Shown here piece after piece: positions 32,193-40,327 of a stretch of DNA of 64,000 nucleotides. The first letter of the stretch is position 1; every line of letters starts with the position of its first letter. The notes below the pieces were generated by a model. That model saw nothing but the letters and a program-made list of their open reading frames with translations. It did not search any database and had not been told where the DNA came from. The DNA lies in assembly GCA_035556715.1 (NCBI GenBank), contig DATMER010000117.1, positions 1-64,000 of the forward strand. The letters run 5' to 3'. The position numbers were made by a program, and so were the translations under genes. The stretch comes from DATMER01 sp035556715 (GTDB lineage: Bacteria; Acidobacteriota; Thermoanaerobaculia; Multivoradales; UBA5704).

Positions 32193-33338
32193 TTGTCCTT
32201 GAAGGACAGCCGGGTGCGCCTGCTGCTGGTCGGTGCCGGTCACGCCCATCTGGAAGTCCTGCGCTGCCAGGCGCTTCATCCTCATCCGAAGATCGACCTG
32301 ACACTCGTCTCGCTGGCGGAACGCCACCACTATTCGGGCATGGTCCCGGGCTACCTGCAGGGACAGTACGAAGAGCGGGAGATCACCTTCGACCTGCCGG
32401 GGCTCGCCACCTGGGCTGGCGGCCGGTTCATCCAGGCGCGGGCCACGGCGCTCGATCCCAAGGCGGGACCCAAGGCGGGAGAGATCCACCTCGAAGGCGG
32501 CGGCGTCCTCGGCTACGACCTCGTCTCCTTCAACGTGGGCTCGCGGACAGCGGGCGATGAGGACGAAGCCGTCCGGAGAAACGCGGCCCTGGTCAAGCCA
32601 ATGTCCCGCGCCGCGGATCTCCGGAGGCGGCTGAAAGAGCTCGCGGGAAAACCCGGAAACGACCACAGGGCCGTGGTCGTCGGGGGAGGCGCGGCGGGCG
32701 TCGAGATCGCCTGCGCGATCACAGCGTTGCTCGACCGGGCCGGCTGCGGACATCAGGTGACGGTCCTGGAAGGCTCCGATGCGATCCTCTCCGAATATTC
32801 GGAGCGCTTCCGCCGGCGCGCGGCTGCCGTCCTGGCCAGGAAAGAGATCGCGACCCGCACCGGAGTGCGCGTCGAGAAGGTCGAGCCCGATGCGGTCCAC
32901 CTCCAGGACGGCTCGCGGCAGAAGTCGGACCTGACGGTCTGGCTGACCGGCGCCGCGGCCTGGCCGCTGTTCGGGCAGTCGGGGCTGCCGGTGGATGAAA
33001 AGGGTTTCCTCCTGGTGGACGACGCGCTGCGCTCGACCGCCGATCCGCGAGTTTTCGGAGCCGGCGACTGCGTGACCCTTGAGCGCTATCCCGGGACTCC
33101 CAAGGCCGGGGTCTACGCCGTCCGAGAGGCGCCGGTCCTCTGGCAAAGTCTCCTTGCCGCGATCGAAGGCGGGAAGCCGCCGCGCTACGAGCCGCAGCGG
33201 AGCTTCCTCTCGCTCCTCAACACCGGAGACGGCAAGGCGTTGCTGCGCTACAAGGGGCTCATCGCTCACAGCCGCTGGGCCTGGATTCTCAAGGACCGGA
33301 TCGACCGCGGGTTCATGGCGCGGTATCAGCCTCCGTAG
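32193..33338 (+). CDS. FAD/NAD-dependent oxidoreductase, SelD-associated (TIGR03169-like)
   Basis: A 381-residue flavoprotein of the NDH-2/pyridine nucleotide-disulfide reductase fold. The start is TTG 32193, one base after the lipoprotein stop. VRLLLVGAGHAHLEVLRC is the first dinucleotide motif (GxGHxH), HHYSGMVPGYLQGQY a second family hallmark, VVVGGGAAGVEIACAI the NAD motif and VFGAGDCVTL the flavin-contact motif. The GHAHLEVL and YSGMVPG motifs are characteristic of the oxidoreductases often fused to or next to selenide water dikinase. No selD is in the window. It ends the operon of three from 30049. Confidence 0.85.
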   Translation: MSLKDSRVRLLLVGAGHAHLEVLRCQALHPHPKIDLTLVSLAERHHYSGMVPGYLQGQYEEREITFDLPGLATWAGGRFIQARATALDPKAGPKAGEIHLEGGGVLGYDLVSFNVGSRTAGDEDEAVRRNAALVKPMSRAADLRRRLKELAGKPGNDHRAVVVGGGAAGVEIACAITALLDRAGCGHQVTVLEGSDAILSEYSERFRRRAAAVLARKEIATRTGVRVEKVEPDAVHLQDGSRQKSDLTVWLTGAAAWPLFGQSGLPVDEKGFLLVDDALRSTADPRVFGAGDCVTLERYPGTPKAGVYAVREAPVLWQSLLAAIEGGKPPRYEPQRSFLSLLNTGDGKALLRYKGLIAHSRWAWILKDRIDRGFMARYQPP

Positions 33339-33364
33339 GGGAGACACCACGCGGATCGGGCTTG

Positions 33365-34015
33365 GCCGCCAGGCTTTGGGAGCTTGCCGAAGACTTTTCC
33401 CTTCTCGCCGGAGGCCTTTACCTTGTCAGCTCGGACCATTTCCGGGCCGCCGAGACTCGTTTGCCTCTCGCCCAAACCTATCGCCGTCTCGCCGAAAGCC
33501 ATTGCCCTCTTGTCCCGGGTCTTTCCCGCTTCGCCGAAACCCTTCGGCCTCTCCGCTTTGGAGTTTGCCGGGTCTCCGTAACTTATCGGCGTCTCTTTGT
33601 AAGCGATTGGGCTCTCTCCCTGACCTATCGGCGCCACTCCGCAAGCTATCGGCGTGTTCCTGTAAGCTATCGGCGCCTCTCCAAAAGCTGTGGGCGTGTC
33701 CCTGTAGCCTGTTGGCGCCTCTCTGCAAGCAATCGGGCTCCCGCCGAAACTTATCGGCGTCGCTCTGTAACCTATCGGGCTCTCGCCGATAGCTTTCGGG
33801 CGGCCGCCGACGGGTAACGGAGAGGCGCCAATAGCTTTCGGGCAGCCGCCAACGGGTAACAGAGAGGCGCCAATAGCTTTTGGGCAGCCGCCGACGGGTA
33901 ACGGAGAGGTGCCAATAGCTTTCGGGCAGCCGCCGACGGGTAACAGAGAGGCGCCGATAGCTTTCGGCAGGCCGCCCACGGGTAAAGGAAAGGCGCCAAT
34001 AGCTTTCGGGCAGTT
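33365..34015. repeat. Degenerate tandem array C, exact 21 bp period, 31 units
   Basis: Thirty-one units of 21 bp follow each other from 33365 with no indel. The commonest core is GCCGAAAGCTATCGGC followed by GTCTC or CCTC; an idealised unit is the palindrome GCCGATAGCTATCGGC. From unit 21 (33785) two unit types alternate, making five copies of a 42-bp higher-order repeat (GCCAATAGCTTTCGGGCAGCC-like next to GCCGACGGGTAACGG-like). Since 21 is divisible by 3, all six frames stay mostly open and long spurious ORFs result; I do not call them genes, because sister arrays with the same design are not frame-compatible. Confidence 0.88.
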
Positions 34016-34030
34016 GCGCAGGCGGAGGGA

Positions 34031-34215
34031 GGCTTCGCGATCCTGACGGGACCGCCTCGATCTCGGGTTGAGACGCTGCGAACCGGACGGAAGCGTTCCA
34101 ACCCGCAACGGGAGCGTCGCACCGCCGGGTTTCGCGTCGCAACCCGGGACGGGAGCGTCGCAAACCCCGGCGGGGACGCGTCACAAGCCTGGGTGAAGCG
34201 GCGATCCCAGCGGGC
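34031..34215. repeat. Second block of array C with a different 20-22 bp unit
   Basis: About nine units of 20-22 bp continue directly after array C but with a new core, CGTCGCAACCCGGGACGGGAG-like in shape (best unit near 34136-34156). The switch of consensus within one gap while period is kept suggests independent homogenisation of adjacent blocks. Confidence 0.65.
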
Positions 34216-34541
34216 GGGCGGGTCTGCGGGTGCAGAGCCTGCCCGGTTGGCAGAAGCGTTTCGTATTATCGGAGCCCCAAACCTGCCTGGAAGATGAGCG
34301 CCAAGCCCTTTCTTTCCAGGGAGTCCTGCCTCCCGGCTCCAGATGGCTCGGAGCTCATATGTCAATGGATGAAACTGATAAGGCTCCAGACGCCCCCTTT
34401 CGAGCATGCCTATGGCAGGTTCGGGGATGCACCTCGTCCTTCAACTGCTGATCATGGAGGAGGTTCTCGATGGTCGTCCTGGAGTCGATCCTCATCCTGT
34501 GTGTTGCTGATAGGAGATGAAGCCTGGCTGGTTATTCGCTC
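34216..34541. other. Gap between array C and the RAYT element
   Basis: No convincing gene. A 16-codon ORF at 34470-34520 has a perfect Shine-Dalgarno (GGAGGAGGTTCTCG) and begins MVVLESILILCV; it may be the 5' stub of a gene cut off by the RAYT element. Confidence 0.35.
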
Positions 34542-34600
34542 TTGATTGACAGCCTCCGAGTCTGAGCTTAGACTTGATAAGCTTATGTTTCTGCAATCTT
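34542..34600. repeat. Left hairpin repeat flanking the RAYT gene
   Basis: About 59 bp nearly identical (roughly 50 matches) to the copy at 35942, in the same orientation. It contains TGATTGACAGCCTCCGAG and a hairpin, GCTTA-GACTTGA-TAAGC. A 14-bp sequence AAGTGCCAGAGGAT lies just inside (34609-34622) and again inside the right copy. Confidence 0.75.
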
Positions 34601-34879
34601 CCCAGAAAAAGTGCCAGAGGATTCGAGAAGAACGGTCGCGAGGCTAGCGTAATCTCGGCGGTACTCCGTTGCGCCGGTCCTCGGAAGGAGCTTTTCGGGT
34701 CGACGGGAAGGAGCCCAAAGGACGAAAAGCCAGTTTCGAAGGCTGTCTGAGCGCCCTCGGCACCATCTCAATGGCTGCTTCTGTCCCGAGCGGACAGTCC
34801 TTCTCCCTTCCTCTCTCGATTCGCAGCTCGCGACAGGCGGTTCGTCGGCAGATCTGAGGGTCAGGTTGGCTCGCCTCGC

Positions 34880-35824
34880 CTACGGAGGCAAGGCAGGGTA
34901 GGCGCTCACGAATGGCATCGCAGGTGGGAACGATCCCAGAGGGAACCTTGCCGTCCTGTCTCCCGCCTTGAGCTTTTCGGCAGCCTCTCGGAAGGCGGAA
35001 ACAAACATGGAGTACGCCTCCCAGAACACTTGGCGGACGGCCTTGGTCGCGGCATGGAAGCCGGGCGCGGGAGATTTCTTGGTCTCGTTCGGACGGGTGT
35101 GGGGATCCTGCCGGAGGATCGCCTCGACTCCCATCGGTCTGGTCCCCCTCCGCTCCCTCTCGGCCCTGGCTTCGGCCTCGATCTCCTCGGCCAGGCCGGC
35201 CACCCGCTCCCGGTACTGCTCCGGAGTCAGGTGCGCCCAGCAGGGGAGCTGCGTCAGCACCAGCTCCTCCTCGGTGGCGTACTTCAGGCGGCCGAAGTCC
35301 TCCCCCCGGTTGCGGGCGGCGTACTCCTGGCTCCGGTCGAACCAATACCCCTTGAGGGGCTTGCCTTGGAGGACCGCCTTGGCGAAGTGGACGCCGGGCC
35401 ACTCGGTCACGCGGCTGACAAGCCCCTCTTTGACTCCGTGAGCCAGATGGTATCTCAGCCTTTCGACCTGGGCCTCAGGCTCGTCGCTGACCAGGATCGC
35501 CTTGTAGCGTCCGGACCAGATCCCGTGCGGCCAGTCGTGCATCTCTTTCCGGCCAACCTCCCGGGAGAGGTTGCCATCCACGTATTGCATGAATCGGGCG
35601 AGTTGAAGGGCATTGTCGACCTGAAGCAAGGCGTGCCAGTGGTTCGACAAGTACACCACGCTCGAAACTCGGACTCCATAGCGCTGCTGGGCGCGACCCA
35701 TCACGCCGAGGATGATCTCGTTCAAGGCAAGGCTCGGCCGCAGGAGCAGCCGGGACTGGTCCGTCCGGAGGGTCACCTCCACCAGAGCGCCACCTTCGGG
35801 CACGAAACGCAGACCACGTGGCAT
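34880..35824 (-). CDS. REP-associated tyrosine transposase (RAYT, Y1/HUH)
   Basis: A 314-residue protein of the IS200/TnpA-REP group. MPRGLRFVPEGGALVEVTLR is the family N terminus. VVYLSNHWHALLQV contains the HUH metal-binding His pair, and YVDGNLSREVGRK on the following helix holds the likely nucleophilic Tyr. GIWSGRYKAILVSDE and EGLVSRVTEWPGVHFA are further conserved blocks. A C-terminal extension of about 110 residues is not part of the catalytic domain. It stands alone, as RAYTs do, between two copies of a hairpin repeat, which are the likely cleavage sites. The 280 bp between the left repeat and the gene end hold no other gene. Confidence 0.88.
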   Translation of the reverse strand: MPRGLRFVPEGGALVEVTLRTDQSRLLLRPSLALNEIILGVMGRAQQRYGVRVSSVVYLSNHWHALLQVDNALQLARFMQYVDGNLSREVGRKEMHDWPHGIWSGRYKAILVSDEPEAQVERLRYHLAHGVKEGLVSRVTEWPGVHFAKAVLQGKPLKGYWFDRSQEYAARNRGEDFGRLKYATEEELVLTQLPCWAHLTPEQYRERVAGLAEEIEAEARAERERRGTRPMGVEAILRQDPHTRPNETKKSPAPGFHAATKAVRQVFWEAYSMFVSAFREAAEKLKAGDRTARFPLGSFPPAMPFVSAYPALPP

Positions 35825-35941
35825 GACAAAGGGATAAAGACGGAAATCGCCCCGTCAATGTCATTCCTTCGTATGCTCAAGGAAAGATGGGGAGGTAAAG
35901 TGCGGTTAAAGTGCCGAAGTGCCAGAGGATCTAGGGAGCTC

Positions 35942-36000
35942 CTGATTGACAGCCTCCGAGCCGGGGCTTAGACTTGCTAAGTCTATGTTTCTGCGAATCT
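35942..36000. repeat. Right hairpin repeat flanking the RAYT gene
   Basis: Direct copy of the repeat at 34542, with hairpin CTTAG-ACTTG-CTAAG in place of the left copy's arms. The inner 14-bp AAGTGCCAGAGGAT is at 35917-35930. The arm bases differ between copies while pairing is kept, which supports selection for the hairpin. Confidence 0.75.
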
Positions 36001-36087
36001 TGCGATGGGCTGTCCAGCGGGACCAGCGTCTGGTGTAGGACACGGAGGACGTGTCTTAGCCCTGGGGATGGCGCACGTCGAACCACT

Positions 36088-36847
36088 ATGAGCATCGATT
36101 ACGCCCTCTGGAAATGGAAAGAGGTGCCCCCAAGGATCACGGCCGGCCTGTGCTATCTCCTCCTGGCCGAAGAGGTGGAATGTCCTGAAGCTGCCCCACT
36201 CGACATCGAGAGCCTCAATAACCAGATTGAGACAGCCCTCCCTGATCGGGACGCCCTGATCGTGACCTTTACCTCGCGGCCATATTTCTGGACACTTACA
36301 GCTCCACACCGACATCGGTCGTGGAGTGGTTTGCCGACCTTGCCGCGAGAGAGGGAATGGTCTTCTTTGACCCTCAGAACGAACCCATTACAAAGGCGGA
36401 CGAGAAGGAGTGCCAGCGACGCGCCAAGGAGTTTCAGCGGCGCAGCGACGCACTTCGCGCCGAGGCCTCCCTGGGAGAGCTGCGTGTGAAGGCCGCAGCC
36501 GATGACCCGGAAGCTTTGTACAGACTTGGGAATTGCTACAGCTTTGGTGAGGGAGTAACCAAAGACCTCAAGATGGCATTCGCACTCTTCGAGCAATCAG
36601 CCAAGACAGGCTACTCCGATGGAATGTTCAATCTGGCCGCCTGCTACCGCCTGGGAGAAGGAGTGGCAAAGATATCCAGACTGCGATTTCCTGGTACCAG
36701 CGAGCGGCCGAGACCGATCCGCGGTTCGGCTTTTACGCGTTGGGTGAGATCTACGCGGCCGGAGAGACTGGCTCGGTCGACAAGAAGAAGGCGATCTATT
36801 ATCTGCAATTGGCTTGGGACAACGGGAATACCACGGCCTACACGCTG
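36088..36847 (+). pseudogene. Sel1-repeat protein gene with two frameshifts
   Basis: Three reading frames join into one protein. The first starts MSIDYALWKWKEVPPR at 36088 and runs to about 36280. The second contains VVEWFADLAAREGMVFFDPQ and Sel1 repeats (PEALYRLGNCYSFGEGVTKDLKMA and the next). The third begins KDIQTAISWYQRAAE at about 36668 and continues Sel1 repeats to YTLM. Each switch fits one missing base; the second lies in GCAAAGATATCC, where one more A restores the frame. Sel1 repeats are TPR-like protein-binding helices. The last frame runs on into the methyltransferase without a stop. Either the gene is decaying or the assembly has two indel errors. Confidence 0.75.
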
Positions 36848-37357
36848 ATGCGTTCTCTCGGAGCTCGTCCTGCCAAGCGGACTTTCGTCGCATTCCGCGG
36901 GATCATCGTATCGGTCGCGTTTGTTCTCCTTTGGTTCTGGCTGGCGTCGCTGGTTCGACGCTTCGATCCGGGACTTGGCTCGTTGCCTGCCTGGCTCTGG
37001 CCGCTCGGTGTGCTGCTGGTCGCGGCGGGCGCCGCGCTGGCTGTCAGTTGCATTGCGGTCTTCATCATTCGGGGCGAAGGCACCCCCGCTCCGTTCGATC
37101 CGCCGCGCGCTTTTGTCGCCAGCGGCCCGTACCGGTACGTCCGGAATCCCATGTATCTCGGTGCCATCTGCGTCCTGCTGGGCTCTGCCTTGCTCGTCAG
37201 GTCCCCGTCGGTCGCGCTGCTGGCCTTCGGCTTCTGGCTTCTCGCCCATGGTTTCGTCCTCCTGTACGAGGAGCCCACCCTCCAGGAACGTTTTGGCGAG
37301 TCGTACTCGAAGTACAAGGCACGGGTGAGGCGCTGGGTCCCGCGTCGTCTACCGTGA
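36848..37357 (+). CDS. Isoprenylcysteine/phospholipid methyltransferase-like membrane protein
   Basis: A 169-residue integral membrane protein with about four hydrophobic segments. The C-terminal half has the hallmark GPYRYVRNPMYLGAICVLLG and YEEPTLQERFGESYSKYKARVRRWVPR of the ICMT/PEMT superfamily, which uses SAM to methylate carboxyl or amine groups at the membrane. ATG 36848 is taken as start, but the frame is continuous with the broken Sel1 gene upstream, so a fused or re-initiated product is possible. The substrate is unknown. Confidence 0.75.
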   Translation: MRSLGARPAKRTFVAFRGIIVSVAFVLLWFWLASLVRRFDPGLGSLPAWLWPLGVLLVAAGAALAVSCIAVFIIRGEGTPAPFDPPRAFVASGPYRYVRNPMYLGAICVLLGSALLVRSPSVALLAFGFWLLAHGFVLLYEEPTLQERFGESYSKYKARVRRWVPRRLP

Positions 37358-37468
37358 TCCTCCCGAACCTGCGCTACAATCGAGGACGCGCAATTCCTCT
37401 GGGCCGGACCGCTGTCCTGAGCCCAGATTGGGGTATGCTCCCTCGCCTTTACAGCCGGAGGTGCGCGA

Positions 37469-38263
37469 GTGCAGATTCTTCGAACAGGCCGGGATCTGGA
37501 GACTTTTTTTCGCAGCGTTGCCCGTCACTCGGGTCAGCCGCTGCTGCTACTCGATTATGATGGGACGCTCGCACCGTTCCAGAAAGACCGCGACAAGGCC
37601 GTACCTTATCCGGGTGTCGTCGACGCTTTGACCGCCCTGCAGGAGGTCGGAAGAACTCGTCTGGTCATTGTCAGCGGACGGAGCGTTCAAGACATACCCC
37701 GCCTGCTCCATCTGAACCCTTTGCCCGAGATCTGGGGCAGCCATGGATGGGAGCGCCAACTATCAGACGGTAAGTACTCGATCGCAGGGCTGAGCCCAGA
37801 AGCGCGTCAGGGCCTCGAGGCTGCCTATGCCGCCGTACAAGAAACAGGAGGGGCGGACCACTGCGAAAGAAAACCAGCAAGTCTCGCGCTGCACTGGCGC
37901 GGGTTGAACCCTGCTCTGGTCGAATCTTACAAGCCAGCGACGATTGACCGTTGGACGGCGATCTCCTTGGAATATGGTCTGGAGCTGCATTCATTCGACG
38001 GGGGCGTGGAGCTTCGTGTTCCAGGGCGTGACAAGGGGTTCGCAGTCAGGAGTCTTCTCGCGGAGATGGGTGCAGAAACTCCAACCGCTTATCTTGGCGA
38101 CGATGCCACCGACGAAGACGCGTTTGCGGCGGTAGGGAGTGCAGGTCTCGGCGTGCTGGTGCGCCCAGAGTATCGGGCCACACGCGCTGACGTCTGGTTG
38201 CGGCCGCCAGAAGAACTACTGTCTTTCCTGCATAGCTGGAGGGTAGCTGATGAGCTTCGATAA
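37469..38263 (+). CDS. otsB: Trehalose-6-phosphate phosphatase
   Basis: A 264-residue HAD-superfamily phosphatase. LLLLDYDGTLAPF is HAD motif I with both Asp, LVIVSGRSVQDI motif II, and YLGDDATDEDAFAAV motif IV with the metal-binding acids. GSHGWERQL and the size match OtsB, which releases trehalose from trehalose 6-phosphate. The start is GTG 37469 with GGAGGTG upstream. The synthase OtsA is not in the window. Base composition drops through this gene and the next, and the next gene overlaps its end by 14 bp. Confidence 0.9.
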   Translation: MQILRTGRDLETFFRSVARHSGQPLLLLDYDGTLAPFQKDRDKAVPYPGVVDALTALQEVGRTRLVIVSGRSVQDIPRLLHLNPLPEIWGSHGWERQLSDGKYSIAGLSPEARQGLEAAYAAVQETGGADHCERKPASLALHWRGLNPALVESYKPATIDRWTAISLEYGLELHSFDGGVELRVPGRDKGFAVRSLLAEMGAETPTAYLGDDATDEDAFAAVGSAGLGVLVRPEYRATRADVWLRPPEELLSFLHSWRVADELR

Positions 38264-39080
38264 AGCGCTATGGCTGGATTTTTTAGTTGACGTCGCTGCA
38301 AGCATTTTTACCGGTGCAGTTGCGGTCGTCGCAGTGTATGTGTGGAGCTGGCTTTCGAAGCGTGCGCAGCGTCGTTGGATGGGCATGTCTGGGAAGAAAC
38401 CAGGTCTGCAAATATACGCTTCGAACCTTACGATAAAGCCAGCTGGCGCAGAACCGGTTGAAGGAGAAGCCGTAACGGTGGGGTTCACGGGCGCTGCAAT
38501 GAACGAAAAAGAGTATCTCAGCGCTCTGAAGCTACGCGATTCGCTGCGCCCTCCGCGGATTATCGAGGGGGTAACAGAACTGTTCCGCAGGCGGGTAGAG
38601 CCGATGGATGTGCATGTTTGCCCGCGGAAGTGGGATGAACGGAAGGTGCCGCATTCAAATCTCGTATTCTTGGGCAGCCCAATTTATAACAGTGGCACAA
38701 AGCACTATCTCAAAGGTGAGCGGGTGAAGTTCTCTTTGGATGCCGACAAACGGCGAGTCCTTCTCATAGACGATCAGGAGTACACGCGAAGCTCCAGCGT
38801 TGACGACTATGGTGTGATCTACCGCATGAATCGGAACGGCAGAAGTATTTTCATCTGCGCGGGCCTCGGGACAGAGGGGACCTGCGAAGCGGCGAACCAT
38901 CTGGCAGTGCGTTGGAAGGAGATAAGGGAAGAGTGCCAGGGCGGGGAGTTTATCGCCCTCCTCAAGAAGAATGCTCACTCAACAAGGCCCAAGATCACGT
39001 ACGAGTATAAGGAGGTGCTCGAGAGGGATCGGGAGTACTCAGGACCATCTCAAAATGAATCCGAGCAGCCAGAGACCTGA
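38250..39080 (+). CDS. Membrane-anchored protein of unknown function, lower GC
   Basis: A 276-residue protein overlapping the otsB stop by 14 bp. One membrane helix lies at about residues 9-35 (VDVAASIFTGAVAVVAVYVWSW) and the rest is soluble. Recognisable blocks are SNLVFLGSPIYNSGTKHYL and DDYGVIYRMNRNGRSIFICAGLGTEGTCEAANHL, which look like a nucleotide- or ligand-binding alpha/beta fold, but I cannot name the family. Codons are far less GC-rich at third positions than in neighbouring genes, suggesting recent transfer. Single-span proteins with a sensor-like soluble part next to mobile DNA are often conflict or abortive-infection proteins; that is only a suggestion. Confidence 0.65.
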   Translation: MSFDKALWLDFLVDVAASIFTGAVAVVAVYVWSWLSKRAQRRWMGMSGKKPGLQIYASNLTIKPAGAEPVEGEAVTVGFTGAAMNEKEYLSALKLRDSLRPPRIIEGVTELFRRRVEPMDVHVCPRKWDERKVPHSNLVFLGSPIYNSGTKHYLKGERVKFSLDADKRRVLLIDDQEYTRSSSVDDYGVIYRMNRNGRSIFICAGLGTEGTCEAANHLAVRWKEIREECQGGEFIALLKKNAHSTRPKITYEYKEVLERDREYSGPSQNESEQPET

Positions 39081-39178
39081 AATCGGAGAGCTGCACACGG
39101 ACTGACAGGCGGCTGGAGCAGGCGCCGGTTGGATGGAACCGGTTGGATGGAAGTGGCCAAGGCTGCTAAGGTATCCTC

Positions 39179-39400
39179 ATGAACGCCGCCCGCCGCACCC
39201 TCGGATGCTGGGTCCTCTCCGTCTTTCTGGAGCGTGGCTGCGATCCGACCACGGCGCGGTTGCCGCGGACGGTGCGCCGCGTCCGCACGCTCACCCTCCG
39301 GGAGATGGCCGAGCTGAACCCGCTCGCCGGGTCGCTCATTCCCCTGACCAACCTGCGGCGGTTCCCCCGGCCACGGCGGGCATCCCGGCGCCGTCCTTGA
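39179..39400 (+). CDS. Small basic protein, 73 residues
   Basis: The ORF begins MNAARRTLGCWVLSVFLERG and ends in an Arg-rich tail. Third codon positions are almost all G or C, as in the surrounding real genes. TAAGGT lies 6 nt before the ATG, so the transcript could be leaderless. I recognise no family. It lies just upstream of the PspA operon. Confidence 0.4.
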   Translation: MNAARRTLGCWVLSVFLERGCDPTTARLPRTVRRVRTLTLREMAELNPLAGSLIPLTNLRRFPRPRRASRRRP

Positions 39401-39469
39401 CACCCCCCCTCCCGGGCCATACGCTTTCCAGGCGCAAAACCTTCTGTCCACTAGCTCGTAGGAGCGACC

Positions 39470-40267
39470 ATGGGCCTCAGAGAAGTCCTCAGCAAGATGA
39501 AGATCGTGGAGATCACGCCCGACGACGGGATGCCTGGCCTGTCGTCCTCGGCGGGTAGATCCTCTTCCGCCCTGTCCGGACAGCCGACGGACATCCGGGA
39601 GCTGCTCGGCACCATGCCGCCGCCGCCGGGTGCCGACGAGGACGAGAAGGCCTTCGAGGCCGCAGCGGCCTCGGCGAAGGCGGGGGAAGGGTCGGGGGAT
39701 GCTGGACCGGTTGGAGAGATCGCCGGCATGGATATCCCTGACTTCATGGCCATCTACAAGGCCGCAGGCATCCAGGACCCGGCCCACGGCTATACCGCGC
39801 ACAAGGTGCTGGAGATCCTGTCGTCGTCGGACCTCGCCAACCTCGACTCCCGGGCCAAGGCCGCGGCTCTTGCCGGGTTCCTGCGCATGAACCCCACGGG
39901 TCCCGTGCCCCTCACCGACGTGGTGCAGGACGCGGTCCGCCGCGACCAGGCCCTCGACCGCTTCGAGGACTTCCTGCGGACCAAGCTCAAGGCGCGCACC
40001 GAGGAGGTGGAGAAGGAGAACGCCCGCCTCCAGGCGGAGATCGACGAGCTCGTCCGGCGCAACCGCGAGCAGATGGAAACCAACCGCCGTACCCTGGAAG
40101 GGGAGGAGGCCCGCCTCGCCCAGTGGCAGTTGAACAAGAAGGCCGAGGAGCGCCGGCTCTTTGAAGCCGTGTCTCCCTTCGTTGAGACCAACCCGATCAC
40201 GACCGGGGAGGCGGCCGCGCCGTCCGCGCCCGCTCCGGCGGGTGGAGCCCCCGAGAACCAGGCCTAG
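39470..40267 (+). CDS. Coiled-coil protein of the PspA operon
   Basis: A 265-residue soluble protein with GTAGGAGCGACC before ATG 39470. An acidic, Ser/Ala-rich first third is followed by a helical block (IPDFMAIYKAAGIQDPAHGYTAHKVLE, residues about 89-160) and a coiled coil (about 170-235, EEVEKENARLQAEIDELVRR), then a Pro/Ala tail. I recognise no named family. It is followed 60 bp later by pspA and then an AAA+ ATPase, so it is a candidate adaptor of the PspA polymer. Confidence 0.7.
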   Translation: MGLREVLSKMKIVEITPDDGMPGLSSSAGRSSSALSGQPTDIRELLGTMPPPPGADEDEKAFEAAAASAKAGEGSGDAGPVGEIAGMDIPDFMAIYKAAGIQDPAHGYTAHKVLEILSSSDLANLDSRAKAAALAGFLRMNPTGPVPLTDVVQDAVRRDQALDRFEDFLRTKLKARTEEVEKENARLQAEIDELVRRNREQMETNRRTLEGEEARLAQWQLNKKAEERRLFEAVSPFVETNPITTGEAAAPSAPAPAGGAPENQA

Positions 40268-40327
40268 CTCCATGCCCCCAGGGATACCTCTTCCGATACT
40301 GCTTCCGATGCTTCCGAGGAGACGACC

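Noticed and set aside
33326..34108. Long minus-strand ORF with heptapeptide repeats (SLLPVGG CPKAIGA)
   Set aside because: It is array C read in frame. A 21-bp period leaves all frames open. Arrays A, B and D share the design but have 20 or mixed spacing and cannot code, so I treat C as non-coding.
34470..34520. 16-codon ORF with perfect Shine-Dalgarno
   Set aside because: Too short to support; may be the stub of a truncated gene. Mentioned under the gap.
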